A DNA stretch of 64,000 bases from assembly GCA_030429565.1 (NCBI GenBank), contig JAUIFE010000017.1:62001-126000 (forward strand). The letters are read 5' to 3'. The notes under the pieces were generated by a model that did no database searches, had not been told where the DNA came from, and saw only the letters and a list, made by a program, of their open reading frames with translations. The DNA is from Holophagae bacterium. GTDB taxonomy: Bacteria > Acidobacteriota > Holophagae > Acanthopleuribacterales > Acanthopleuribacteraceae. The position numbers and the translations under genes are program-made. Shown one piece after another: positions 45,424-54,460 of this stretch (positions are counted from its first letter, which is position 1; every line of letters starts with the position of its first letter).

Positions 45424-47871
45424 TTAGTTGCCGCGTGCCGCTTTAAGAATATCGCCCAGCACGCCCGCCGCGGTAACCGTGGCGCCCGCGCCAGGGCCGC
45501 GAATCGTCAGCGGTGTGTTGGGGTAGAAGTCGGTATAGAAGCAGAACATGTTGTCGCTTCCAGAGGTGGCGTAAAACGGATGGTCTGGGCCGACCGCTTC
45601 CAAGGCTACCCGCGCCTTTCCGTCGCTGTAACTCGCGATGTAGCGCAGGACTTTACCTTCAACGCGCGCATCGTCTAGGCGTTGACGCCATCTTTTGTCA
45701 AAGTCGGGCAGTGCCGTCATGAAGTCGCCGACGTCCTGAATCGGTCCCAATTCGGCCGGAATCAGGTTCTCGACGTCAACGTCGTCCAGCTCCAAGCGAT
45801 AGCCCGCTTCGCGTGCCAAAATGACCAACTTACGCGCGACATCCATACCATTGAGGTCTTCACGTGGGTCCGGTTCAGTGTAGCCCGCCTCTTTGGCGTC
45901 GGAAACCAATTGGCTAAAAGGCGTTGCCCCGTCAAAGGTGTGGAACAAGTAGCTGAGGGTGCCCGACATCATGCCGACGATACGGTTAACCTGGTCACCG
46001 GCCTGTAGCAGGTCCTGCAGCGGCGCAATGACGGGTAAGCCGGCGCCAACGTTGGTTTCGTAAAAGAAGCCGGTGTGGTTACGACGCGCTTTTTCGTGGA
46101 GCGTGTCGTAAAAGGCCAAATCACGCGTGTTGGCTTTTTTGTTGGGGGTGACCACGGAAATGCCGGCATCGAGGGCACGGTGATAAAGCTCGGTTGCGGC
46201 TTCGCCGGCGGTATTGTCGACCAAAATTTTGTGCGGTACCGGCATGGCGATTGCGGCTTGCAAAAAGGCTTCTAAATCGGAGCGGGTTTCGGCGCTCGCG
46301 AGTGCTTCGTCAAGCGCGGCGAGATCAAAGCCCTGTTCATCGAAGGTCATGACACGGCTATTGGCCATGCCGGTAACTTTAATGAAGGTGTTCGAGCCGT
46401 TTTTGCGGGCGCGTGCTTGAAGTTGGTCGGCGAGGGCGCGGCCCACCAAACCGTGACCCAGCAAGAACAGGTGCACGTGGCGTTCTTGTGGGAAAAAGAA
46501 GCCGTCGTGTAGCGCGCGCAACGCACGCGGTAAGACTCCGGCGTCGACCACAAATGAGACATTGCGTTCCGAGGAGCCTTGGGCGATGGCGACGACGTTA
46601 ACTTTCGCGTTGGCAAGAGTTTGGAAGATTCGTGCCGCAATGCCGGGAACCAGGCGCATTTGTTCGCCGACCAGCGCAATAACGCTTTTGCGGGCTTCCA
46701 CTTGGACCGGTTCAACCTGCTTGCGGTTGATTTCCAGGGTAAAGGCTTCGTTGACCGTGCGTTCCGCCAAAACGGCATCTTTGGGTGCGACGGCCACACA
46801 AATCGAGTGTTCGGAGGAGCCTTGCGAAATGAGGATGACATTGATTTTGGCGGCCGCTAACGCCGCGAACAAACGGCCGGCAATACCTGCCGCCGCAATC
46901 ATGCCCGCCCCGCTCAGTTGTAGCAGGGTTACCTCGTCAATCGATGAAATGCCGCTGGCATAATACGTGTGGGCTTCACGGTTGCGGCCGACCAGCGTGC
47001 CGTCAACTTCGGGACGGAAGGTGTTTTTAATACGCAACGGAATTTGCTCGCGCATGGCGGGCGCCATGGTGGGTGGGTAAATGACCTTGGCGCCGAAGTG
47101 AGCCAATTCCATCGCTTCTTCATAGGTGAGCTGGTCGACGGTGAAGGCGCGGGGCACCTTGCGCGGATCGGCGGTGAGGACGCCGTCGACATCGGTCCAA
47201 ATTTGGATTTCGCTTGCACCGAGCGCAGCACCGAAAATCGAAACGGTATAGTCGGAACCGCCGCGACCGAGCGTGGTGGTTTCCTCGTTTTCTGTCGAGC
47301 CGACAAAACCGGTGACGATTTGCAGCGCTTCGTGGCTCGCAAAGTGCGCGCGAATTTGTTGGTTGGTAATGTCGAAATCAACCTTGGCACTGCCGAACCC
47401 GTCGTCCGTGCGCACCAAGCGGCGCGCATCGCAAAAGTCGGCGGGGATGCCGCGTTCGCGCAAGCCGGCCGCCACCAAGTAACAGGACAAACGTTCGCCG
47501 AAGCTGACGATGAAGTCCTGGGTGCGTGGACTGAGTTCGCGAATCAGCGCCACGCCGCTGAGGACGTTGATCAGATCCGCCGTGATCGTGGTAATAGTTT
47601 GGTCGTGTTCGCTGCGTCGGTTTTCGGGGAAAAGGGCGGTTACCGCCTCGCGATGTCGAACGATAAAAGCCTGTAGACCGTCGCGGTAAGCGGGGTTGCC
47701 GGTTGCGGCAAGGGCTGCCGTTTCAAGCAGTTGATCGGTTGCGCCGCCAAAAGCAGAGCAGACCACCGCACGTGCATTTTCCTTGGTGCGGGCCTTGGCC
47801 ACGATATCGAGTGCGGCGAGGACGCGTTCAGGCGTGCCCAGCGAGGAGCCGCCGAATTTTAAGACAATCAT
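45424..47871 (-). CDS. thrA: Bifunctional aspartate kinase/homoserine dehydrogenase
   Basis: 815 residues, as in E. coli ThrA (820). Aspartokinase domain (1-290; KFGGSSLG, RGGSDYT), two ACT regulatory domains (about 310-460), and homoserine dehydrogenase (about 465-815; LLGHGLVGRALADQL NAD site, VDNTAGE, TPNKKANT, and NGMDVARKLVILAREAG with the catalytic Lys). It starts aspartate to homoserine for Thr/Met. ATG 47871 is used, with AGGTGG six bases upstream; the frame is open back to 48138 but that part is not aspartokinase. Feedback inhibition by threonine is expected from the ACT domains. Confidence 0.96.
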   Translation of the reverse strand: MIVLKFGGSSLGTPERVLAALDIVAKARTKENARAVVCSAFGGATDQLLETAALAATGNPAYRDGLQAFIVRHREAVTALFPENRRSEHDQTITTITADLINVLSGVALIRELSPRTQDFIVSFGERLSCYLVAAGLRERGIPADFCDARRLVRTDDGFGSAKVDFDITNQQIRAHFASHEALQIVTGFVGSTENEETTTLGRGGSDYTVSIFGAALGASEIQIWTDVDGVLTADPRKVPRAFTVDQLTYEEAMELAHFGAKVIYPPTMAPAMREQIPLRIKNTFRPEVDGTLVGRNREAHTYYASGISSIDEVTLLQLSGAGMIAAAGIAGRLFAALAAAKINVILISQGSSEHSICVAVAPKDAVLAERTVNEAFTLEINRKQVEPVQVEARKSVIALVGEQMRLVPGIAARIFQTLANAKVNVVAIAQGSSERNVSFVVDAGVLPRALRALHDGFFFPQERHVHLFLLGHGLVGRALADQLQARARKNGSNTFIKVTGMANSRVMTFDEQGFDLAALDEALASAETRSDLEAFLQAAIAMPVPHKILVDNTAGEAATELYHRALDAGISVVTPNKKANTRDLAFYDTLHEKARRNHTGFFYETNVGAGLPVIAPLQDLLQAGDQVNRIVGMMSGTLSYLFHTFDGATPFSQLVSDAKEAGYTEPDPREDLNGMDVARKLVILAREAGYRLELDDVDVENLIPAELGPIQDVGDFMTALPDFDKRWRQRLDDARVEGKVLRYIASYSDGKARVALEAVGPDHPFYATSGSDNMFCFYTDFYPNTPLTIRGPGAGATVTAAGVLGDILKAARGN

Positions 47872-48306
47872 GTTATGCCACCTGAGCTGGAGGGATTGGG
47901 GAAGATTGGGTGAAGCCGGTGGTCGCAAGCGTTCCTGGCTCACCTGCGAGGTGTGGGTTCGGCGAGGGGGGCGCCGGCGGGGTGCGGATCGGCCGTCGCG
48001 CGATTCGGCCGGAGCCGGGCGCGTTGGGGTCGGCGCGGTGGCAAACCGCACACACCTCAAAGTTGTCGCATCATACCTAAAAAGCGCGTTTCGTGTGGAT
48101 GATTTTGGTTTGGGGTCTAGCGGCGTTTGACCGGGCATTTTCCCTGATCGTTTGGGTTGCGCCCGGGTTTTCTTCTTAAGTTGTTGGGTAGAAGTGGTTT
48201 AGGGGGTGAGGTGGGTTTGCACCTGGGCTGCTCATCATGGGCGGTTTTGCGAAATCCTAGGGCCGGGTTTTTAGGCGAGCCTGTGGCTGTGCCGCCTTCC
48301 CTGTGG
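47872..48306. other. thrA upstream region; possible promoter, no attenuator seen
   Basis: About 435 bases. A TATGAT-like -10 lies on the minus strand near 48070-48075. The 190-base leader is C-rich (pyrimidine-biased) on the transcribed strand and contains an open frame that is not Thr/Ile-rich, so a thr-type leader peptide is not supported. Confidence 0.35.
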
Positions 48307-48340
48307 GCAAAAAAAACCCCGGTCACAAGGACCGGGGTCG
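48307..48340 (-). terminator. Terminator after susD
   Basis: ACCCCGGTC pairs with GACCGGGGT, followed on the minus strand by a T-run (A-run at 48309-48315). It lies 20 bases past the susD stop. Confidence 0.88.
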
Positions 48341-48360
48341 TTGTTAAACGATGGCTTCGT

Positions 48361-49677
48361 TTATTGAGTCGTTTCTGAAGAAGGGATTGGCATGGCTGGA
48401 ATCACCGTGTCACCGCTGCGATCCAACGGCAAGGTGCCGAGGCGGTTATAGCGACGCAGGTCAATCCAACGGTGGCCTTCACAGTACAAGCTGTAACGGC
48501 GCTCGTGCAGCAACTGGTCGATGGCGTTGGCACTGGTCAGGGTGACCTCACCTAAGCCATAACCGGAACGCAGCGAATTGATGTCGCTTTGGGCGCTGTC
48601 GAGGTTGCCGAGGTTGATGTTGGCTTCAGCACGCAGCAGAACCAACTCTTCGTTGCGAATGATGGGGAACGGCGCCACGTTGCTGGCGGCGATGGTGATC
48701 CCCAAATCGCTGGACAAGCCGTCCAAAGAGATGACGTTTGCGCGTTTGAATACTTTGCTTTCGAAGCGCTGGTCGCCTGCTTCGGCATCCGCTTCAATGC
48801 TGGGGTGCGCCAGCCAACGGATGGTACCCGCATTTTGGTTCTCAAAAATTGGGTTGAGCAGGTCGCCGGGGGCTTGTGAGTAGGCATAGTAAATGCCGGA
48901 GCTCATGGGGCCCTGCAGGTTGATGAAGCTGGTGCCGAGTGCGTCGAGCACCCCTTGCCAGTTACCGCGATAGGCTTCAACACGAGCTTTCAAGCCACGG
49001 TTCACCTGTGCGAAACCGGCGGGATTGTCAAACTCGGCAAAGCCGCTGGTGAGACGGAAAGGGAAGGTGGCGCCGCCCGCTTGGAGCTGGCCGAAACCCT
49101 GGTCCAACAAGTTGGAAACGAAATCCAAACCTTGTTCACGACTTACAACCGGGCCCGGCGTATCGCCGGCAACGTCGAGAATGACGCCGTTGCTGTCGGT
49201 GTAGGTGATGTTTTGCAGGTACTGCAACGCCATGACGGTGTTGACCCAGCCTTGGACCGCTGATTGATCAGCGGCGCTGAGACTGAAGCTCGGCAGCTTG
49301 CCCAACAAAACGTTGCCGTTGCGAATCACGCGATAGCGTTCCCGCCAAGGACGGGTGACCAAAAAGCCGCCGTCATCAATCGGCCCACGCAACAACTCTT
49401 GGGTGTAGCGGGGGTCGGCGGTTTCGAGGTAGTAGGCCTCGCGTGAAAAGATGGAAATACATTGTAAGTAGATATCGAATTCGGCACGAATCCCGGCTTC
49501 CATCCCGGTGACCAGTGCTTGGACGCTGGCCGCGTCGCCTTCGATACTGGGGTTGTTTGGATCGGCAAAATCCTGATCGCCGCAGCTAATCAGGAGTAGG
49601 GCTGCGAACAGGCACAGCACGACCCGTCCCAACGACCATCGCAGTGACGGTGTTTCAGACTGGAATACTTTTTCCAC
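48361..49677 (-). CDS. SusD/RagB-like outer membrane lipoprotein
   Basis: 438 residues from GTG with GAGGAGG five bases upstream. Signal peptide ends in lipobox LLISC, so it is anchored by lipid. TPR-like helices, the SusD lid pattern, and end EGHRWIDLRRYNRLG are typical. It caps its SusC partner, which lies just upstream, 14 bases away. SusD binds the substrate (glycan or peptide). No glycoside hydrolase lies in the operon, so the substrate is unknown. Confidence 0.93.
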   Translation of the reverse strand: MEKVFQSETPSLRWSLGRVVLCLFAALLLISCGDQDFADPNNPSIEGDAASVQALVTGMEAGIRAEFDIYLQCISIFSREAYYLETADPRYTQELLRGPIDDGGFLVTRPWRERYRVIRNGNVLLGKLPSFSLSAADQSAVQGWVNTVMALQYLQNITYTDSNGVILDVAGDTPGPVVSREQGLDFVSNLLDQGFGQLQAGGATFPFRLTSGFAEFDNPAGFAQVNRGLKARVEAYRGNWQGVLDALGTSFINLQGPMSSGIYYAYSQAPGDLLNPIFENQNAGTIRWLAHPSIEADAEAGDQRFESKVFKRANVISLDGLSSDLGITIAASNVAPFPIIRNEELVLLRAEANINLGNLDSAQSDINSLRSGYGLGEVTLTSANAIDQLLHERRYSLYCEGHRWIDLRRYNRLGTLPLDRSGDTVIPAMPIPSSETTQ

Positions 49678-49691
49678 TGTGTCCTCCTCGG

Positions 49692-52655
49692 TTACATACC
49701 GGCTGAAATGCTGAAGTAGTAGGCTTTTGAAGATGGGTAAGGCGTAACTTCGATGGTACCGATCGAACGCGTACCGAAGTTGCTGACCTCGGGATCGTAA
49801 CTTGAGTAGTCAGTGTCGACCCACAGGTTACGGCCGGTCAGCGAGAAGCGCAGGTGTGAGATGCGACCGTGGAAGGTATCACGCACCCGTGCTGAAGGCA
49901 TTTCCCATTGCAAGCGCATTTCGCGCAGCTTCAAGTAGCCGCCGTCTTCAATCAACTGGCTTGTCGTTTGAGTGAAGGCGGCACGGCGCGCTTCACCCTC
50001 AGGTGTATCGAGGTCGAACGTGGTGCGGGACAAATCAGACAGCAAGAAGGTCAGGTTGATGACGTCGCCGCCCTGTTTCCAGTCGAGCAACCAGTTCAAG
50101 GACCATGCGTTCCAGCGAATGTAGTTGTCCCATGAGAGTTGGAAGTCGGGCGTTTCATCGCCGAGCGTGATGAAGGCGCCGTTTTCAACACCTTTAATCT
50201 GCGTCGCAGAAGCGCCTTCTTCGATGAAGAATTCACCCAAAACCGGGGCAAAACCACCGCCGTCAACGGTGAACGCGGGTACGTCCAGACGGGTGATGAT
50301 GGATTCTGTTTTGTAGTAGTTGAAACGAGCCGTCCACTCGAGGTTTTCGCGACGAATGGGGTTCAGGGCGATGCCGAATTCCCAACCGTCGGTTTCCATG
50401 GCACCGCCGTTGATTGCTTCCTCTTGGAAACCGGTTGAGGGTTCCAACTCACGCAGCATGATCAGATCGTCGATGTCTTGGTTGAAATAGGTCAACTCGA
50501 AGGTCGCCAAGTTGTTGAGAATCGAACCGTCGATACCGATTTCCAACTCAGTTGAGGTTTCGGGTTCGATGTTGGCGTTACCGCGTGTGGTACCAACCAA
50601 CAATCCACCGTTGGATTCAATGTTCGAGGTGGCGAACGAAGAGAATTTCACGCCGGGACGGGGCAGGTTACCGGTACGGCCCCAAGCGAGGCGGACCTTG
50701 AATTCGTTAAAGGTGTCTTTCAAGCCTGACCAGAAGTCGTACTCAGACAGACGAATCGAGGTCGCGGCTTTCGGGAAGATGTAGAACTTGCCGTCGTCGC
50801 CGTTGTTACTGGACGAGTCACCACGAACACCGGCTACAACATAGATGGCGTCGCCGAGCGTGATCTCCTCTTGGAGGAAGAAACCGCGGTCGCGTTGCAG
50901 CGTGCGTTCCTGCTCGACAAAGCTAATGTTGGCGGCCGTGTCGATGTTGGTTTGGCCCAGGAACAGACCTTCACCGACAACATAACGGCGGTTAGCGTCT
51001 TGTTCTTCAAACTGAATCCCCGCGGCGGTTTTGAACGAAGTGCCGCTGGACGAAATGAAGCTGTGGGTCAAGTTGAAGTAGAGGTTGGTGTTGTCCGAAT
51101 CGGTCGTACCTTCAACGGTGGAACCTGGCAGGCCGTTGCTTTTGTCTTCTTCAAACTGCAAATCGGCGGGGAACAAGATATTGTTCTCCTGCGAGAAGAA
51201 GTCGTAGCCCGCGGTGATGTTAAAGTCCAGCGTTTGGGTCGCGGTGGACAAGAGTTCCCAGTCCAACTTAAACGAACCAATCGTCCGTTGAACGGTTTCG
51301 CGGTTGGTCATTTTGTCGCGCGTTTCCAAGGGGTTGGAGGCGGCGAACGGGTTGCGCGGATAGAGGCCGTTGGCATCGGGACGCAAGTCCACGAAGTTCG
51401 GCGTAGAGGTCAAGGCGACACCAAAGGTGACACCACCGCGGTTTTCGTTGTTGGTCAAACCACGATCTGAAATCGACTTCACGAAATTCACGTTGGCGCT
51501 GACCCGAACCGCCGGCGAAAAGCGGTGATCCAAGTTCACACGGAACCCGCTTTTGCGGTAACCGGTGCGTTCGATGATGCCTTCGTCGTCCAAAGACAAA
51601 CCAGAAATGTAGAACTGGGTGTTATCGGAGCCACCGGAAGCACTGAAGTTGTACTCCTGGATGGCGCCGACATTACCGTACATTTCTTCTTCGTAGTCGA
51701 TCAGGTTGTAGCTGCCGTCGGCGTTGGCGACGGAATCGAAAAATTCACCTTGTGCTTGGCCCATTTCATAAGCCGTTTCGCGGGTGAAAATTCGTTGGCC
51801 CAACTTGTTGGCAATTTCGCGACGACCGAACTTTACGTTCAGGTTGTAGCGGGTTTCGCCGGCTTGGCCGCGTTTGGTCGTGATGATCACAACGCCGTTG
51901 GAAGCCTTCGAGCCGTAAATGGCGGCGGCACTCGGTCCCTTCAGAATCTCGATCGACTCGATGTCGTCCGGGTTCAGGTCGGCGATGCGGTTGGTCGGGT
52001 TGTCCTGGGGGGTGCTGGAACCGGCGGCGGCCGCTTCGGAAACGAAGTTACTGCCGGACTGGATTTCCGTGTTACTGACGATCACGCCGTCAATGACGTA
52101 CAGCGGTTGGCTGGCGCCGTTGATGGTGGATACGCCGCGCAGTTTGACCGAAATACCACCGCCCGGTGCACCGGAGTTTTCGCGCACGGTGACGCCGGTA
52201 AACTTACCGCTGAGCGCGCCGTCGACCGTTTGCACGGGAACGCGGGCAATTTGATCCTGCGAAATGGTGGAAACCGAGTTGGCCAAGTTGGCCCGTTTTA
52301 CCGAAGTTGAGAAGCCGGTAACAACCATTTCTTCGGATAGGTTGAGCGGGTCCGCTTCCATTTTGACGACGAGGTTGGTGGCGCCGCCGCTGATTTTTTG
52401 TTCGAAAGTCTTATATCCCACAAAGGTTACGCGAATTGTAACCTCTTCTACTTTGGGTACGGTGAGTGTGAATTTACCGCCTTCACCAGAGACCGTACTG
52501 ATGGTGGTGCCAATCGCGGCAATCGTTGCCCCGGGTAGGCCGCCACCTTCCTTGGCGTCCTCAACCTGACCGGAAACGGTCACGTTTTGTGCCAGAAGGT
52601 ACGGTGTTGCAAGTAAAAACACAACGGCAGCAAGCTTTAAACTTGGCAGTCGCAT
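49692..52655 (-). CDS. SusC/RagA-like TonB-dependent outer membrane transporter
   Basis: 987 residues. Signal peptide, carboxypeptidase-regulatory-like domain (about 25-95; VTVSGQVEDAKEGGGLPGAT), plug (about 110-235; ends DIESIEILKGPSAAAIYG and ASNGVVIITTKRG, the SusC mark), then a 22-strand barrel ending in Phe-containing strand YYFSISAGM. Energised by TonB/ExbBD (not in window), it imports the ligand held by SusD. GGAGA precedes the ATG. Transcribed first, then susD. Confidence 0.95.
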   Translation of the reverse strand: MRLPSLKLAAVVFLLATPYLLAQNVTVSGQVEDAKEGGGLPGATIAAIGTTISTVSGEGGKFTLTVPKVEEVTIRVTFVGYKTFEQKISGGATNLVVKMEADPLNLSEEMVVTGFSTSVKRANLANSVSTISQDQIARVPVQTVDGALSGKFTGVTVRENSGAPGGGISVKLRGVSTINGASQPLYVIDGVIVSNTEIQSGSNFVSEAAAAGSSTPQDNPTNRIADLNPDDIESIEILKGPSAAAIYGSKASNGVVIITTKRGQAGETRYNLNVKFGRREIANKLGQRIFTRETAYEMGQAQGEFFDSVANADGSYNLIDYEEEMYGNVGAIQEYNFSASGGSDNTQFYISGLSLDDEGIIERTGYRKSGFRVNLDHRFSPAVRVSANVNFVKSISDRGLTNNENRGGVTFGVALTSTPNFVDLRPDANGLYPRNPFAASNPLETRDKMTNRETVQRTIGSFKLDWELLSTATQTLDFNITAGYDFFSQENNILFPADLQFEEDKSNGLPGSTVEGTTDSDNTNLYFNLTHSFISSSGTSFKTAAGIQFEEQDANRRYVVGEGLFLGQTNIDTAANISFVEQERTLQRDRGFFLQEEITLGDAIYVVAGVRGDSSSNNGDDGKFYIFPKAATSIRLSEYDFWSGLKDTFNEFKVRLAWGRTGNLPRPGVKFSSFATSNIESNGGLLVGTTRGNANIEPETSTELEIGIDGSILNNLATFELTYFNQDIDDLIMLRELEPSTGFQEEAINGGAMETDGWEFGIALNPIRRENLEWTARFNYYKTESIITRLDVPAFTVDGGGFAPVLGEFFIEEGASATQIKGVENGAFITLGDETPDFQLSWDNYIRWNAWSLNWLLDWKQGGDVINLTFLLSDLSRTTFDLDTPEGEARRAAFTQTTSQLIEDGGYLKLREMRLQWEMPSARVRDTFHGRISHLRFSLTGRNLWVDTDYSSYDPEVSNFGTRSIGTIEVTPYPSSKAYYFSISAGM

Positions 52656-53240
52656 TTATGTCTCCTTTAGTTCTTTGCTTATCGGGCTATCCATCATCGA
52701 TGAATGGGAACTCGCCCTGAACACCGAGCCGCGGCCTGGTCGCCTTGTGAGCGCCGCCGGTGACGAACCTCGTGCATTGAGGACGACACCGATTGGCACA
52801 AAACCGCCTGTATTAAGGAGCTCTTCATTTTGTGCCAGAGGCCGGGCTTGTGTGAAATCCTTACCTGATCCAATGATTTGCGCAGTTTATGCTGCACAAA
52901 ACAGCAGGGTCCCGTTTCTCCTAGAGAACGGGCAAAACGCTCATCATCCACGTTGTCTTTCGCCGAGCTGGGAGCGATTCCCAACGCAATCGAAAAATCA
53001 CGTACAGAAGCTGAGATCCACCGGCTGCGCCACGCGCCCCTCCAACCACATAACCTGGGGGTTGTGCCGCGTTTTGCTGTGTGAATGATTGAAGTTCCTA
53101 GAAAAATAGAGCTTTAACCAAACATATTCAGTGCCGGAATATCCGTCCGAGATGTCGTTACGCTTCCCGCACCTATCTGCGGTGCCGGGAAATGTAACAA
53201 TTAGGTGAATATTGGCTTTACCATAGTTGATTTCATACGA
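52656..53240. other. Non-coding region upstream of susC
   Basis: About 585 bases. It contains a perfect 10-base inverted repeat, TGGCACAAAA (52794-52803) and TTTTGTGCCA (52828-52837), 140-180 bases upstream of susC, with a related GCACAAAA near 52895. This could be an operator or hairpin. AT content rises toward 53,200. No gene supported. Confidence 0.45.
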
Positions 53241-53269
53241 TTGTCAAGCAAAATACATAATTTTATAAC
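53241..53269 (+). promoter_or_regulatory. Sigma-70-type promoter before the UbiA gene
   Basis: TTGTCA (53241-53246), 17-base spacer, TATAAC (53264-53269). Start of transcription near 53276, giving a leader of about 235 bases to the UbiA ATG. An open frame (53282-53515) begins six bases after this and overlaps UbiA by ATGA. Confidence 0.65.
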
Positions 53270-53511
53270 TCGATTACAGGTATGCAAGTATCTTGTTCGC
53301 TTTTGGTTAAGTGGCTTTTTCTGCCTGCCCGCCTCGCGCACTTCGCCTGCTTTCAGCACTTACTTTTGGTGCCTTACCTCGGCCGGTTTTCTTCGCTTCG
53401 TGCCATTCTTTTCTTGCTTCCATGCCCTTGCCTGCGGTACGGATGGCGTTACGGTTCTCCTGTTTCTCTTTGGGTGTTTATTTCTGTGACCGCCGCCCGT
53501 TGGGTGTCGGT
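53270..53511 (+). other. Pyrimidine-rich leader of the UbiA transcript
   Basis: About 240 bases, poor in A and very rich in C and T on the RNA-like strand. Three frames are open, but their translations are Leu/Cys/Phe-rich and look like by-products of base bias. One (53282-53515) ends in an ATGA overlap with the UbiA start. A Rho-use (rut-like) element is possible. Confidence 0.35.
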
Positions 53512-54444
53512 ATGACGGGTCGTTGCTGTATGTCGTCTCGCCCTTCCCATCCAACACCATCCTTTGTCGCTCGGCTGTCGGCCGTGTTTGCCGTTTTGCG
53601 CCCCCATTATTGGGCTAAAAATGGCTTAGTCGCCTTGCCGCTTGTCGCTGCCCAGCGCGCCGATGAACCGGCATTAGTGTGGGCCGTTGTTCGGGCAATG
53701 GTCGCCATGTGCTGTGTCGCGTCTCTGGGTTACCTTGCCAATGATTGGTGGGATCGCGAGGATGATCACCGTCATCCTCTGAAAACCCGGCGACCGATGA
53801 TGGCTGATCCTTTGTCCTTGTTTGGGTCGGCCTTGATTGGGTTGAGCTTGGTGATCCTGCTCGGCTTTTGTGTTTGGCAACTGCCGATACCGGTGGTCGC
53901 CGTCTTGGCGCTTTATTTAAGTGTTTCACTTCTCTATAGTTGGCGTCTAAAGCACCTTTTCCTCGTTGATGTCGCAGTACTGGTTCTTTTGTTTGAGGTT
54001 CGTTTATGGGTGGGGGCCCTCGCCGTCGCCGTTCCCGTATCGCCTTGGTTGCTTGCCTTTTCCTTTGGTTTTTTTCTTAGTTTGGCGTTGCTTAAGCGGG
54101 TGGCCGCTCTTTCCGCACTAAGTGTGTTGGGTTGCGACCGCGAGCCGGGTCGGCCTTATCGTTTACCTCACCAACCTCTTTTACGCCGTGGCGGTCGGCT
54201 CGCCGGCTTGTTTGCCCTGGTGATTTTGGGCACTTATCTGCCTTCCGCCAAAGCCGCCGCTATGTACGCACGGCCATGGGCATTGGTGCCGGTTTTGGGT
54301 TTACTCACTTTTTGGTTGCTGCGTTTGTGGCGATTGGCCGAGGCCGGCCACATCGTAAACGATCCTGTCCAGTTTGCTTTGCGGGATCGGCTCAGTTACG
54401 GTCTATTAATATTGATCGGCTGTTGCTGGTGGTGGGCGCGCTAG
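53512..54444 (+). CDS. UbiA family prenyltransferase (DPPR synthase-like)
   Basis: 310 residues, about eight membrane helices. The first Asp motif NDWWDREDDHRHPLKTRRP matches decaprenyl-phosphate 5-phosphoribosyltransferase (UbiA/Rv3806c type), which moves phosphoribose from PRPP to a polyprenyl phosphate. RPHYWAKNGLVALPL near the start is also typical. The next gene is DprE1-like, which supports this over a quinone role. ATG 53512 is chosen because it precedes the first conserved block; its ribosome site is weak and the frame opens earlier. Spacing to the next gene is 16 bases. Confidence 0.82.
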   Translation: MTGRCCMSSRPSHPTPSFVARLSAVFAVLRPHYWAKNGLVALPLVAAQRADEPALVWAVVRAMVAMCCVASLGYLANDWWDREDDHRHPLKTRRPMMADPLSLFGSALIGLSLVILLGFCVWQLPIPVVAVLALYLSVSLLYSWRLKHLFLVDVAVLVLLFEVRLWVGALAVAVPVSPWLLAFSFGFFLSLALLKRVAALSALSVLGCDREPGRPYRLPHQPLLRRGGRLAGLFALVILGTYLPSAKAAAMYARPWALVPVLGLLTFWLLRLWRLAEAGHIVNDPVQFALRDRLSYGLLILIGCCWWWAR

Positions 54445-54460
54445 TTTTTGGAGATCGGAC

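Noticed and set aside
47873-48055. Possible thr leader peptide before thrA
   Set aside because: Pro/Ala-rich and not Thr/Ile-rich; no terminator/antiterminator hairpins between it and thrA.
51525-52310. 261-codon plus-strand frame over susC
   Set aside because: Antisense shadow of a highly conserved plug domain.
53205-53515. Small genes in the pyrimidine-rich leader before ubiA
   Set aside because: Three overlapping frames are open at once because the base bias removes stop codons; none has a ribosome site.
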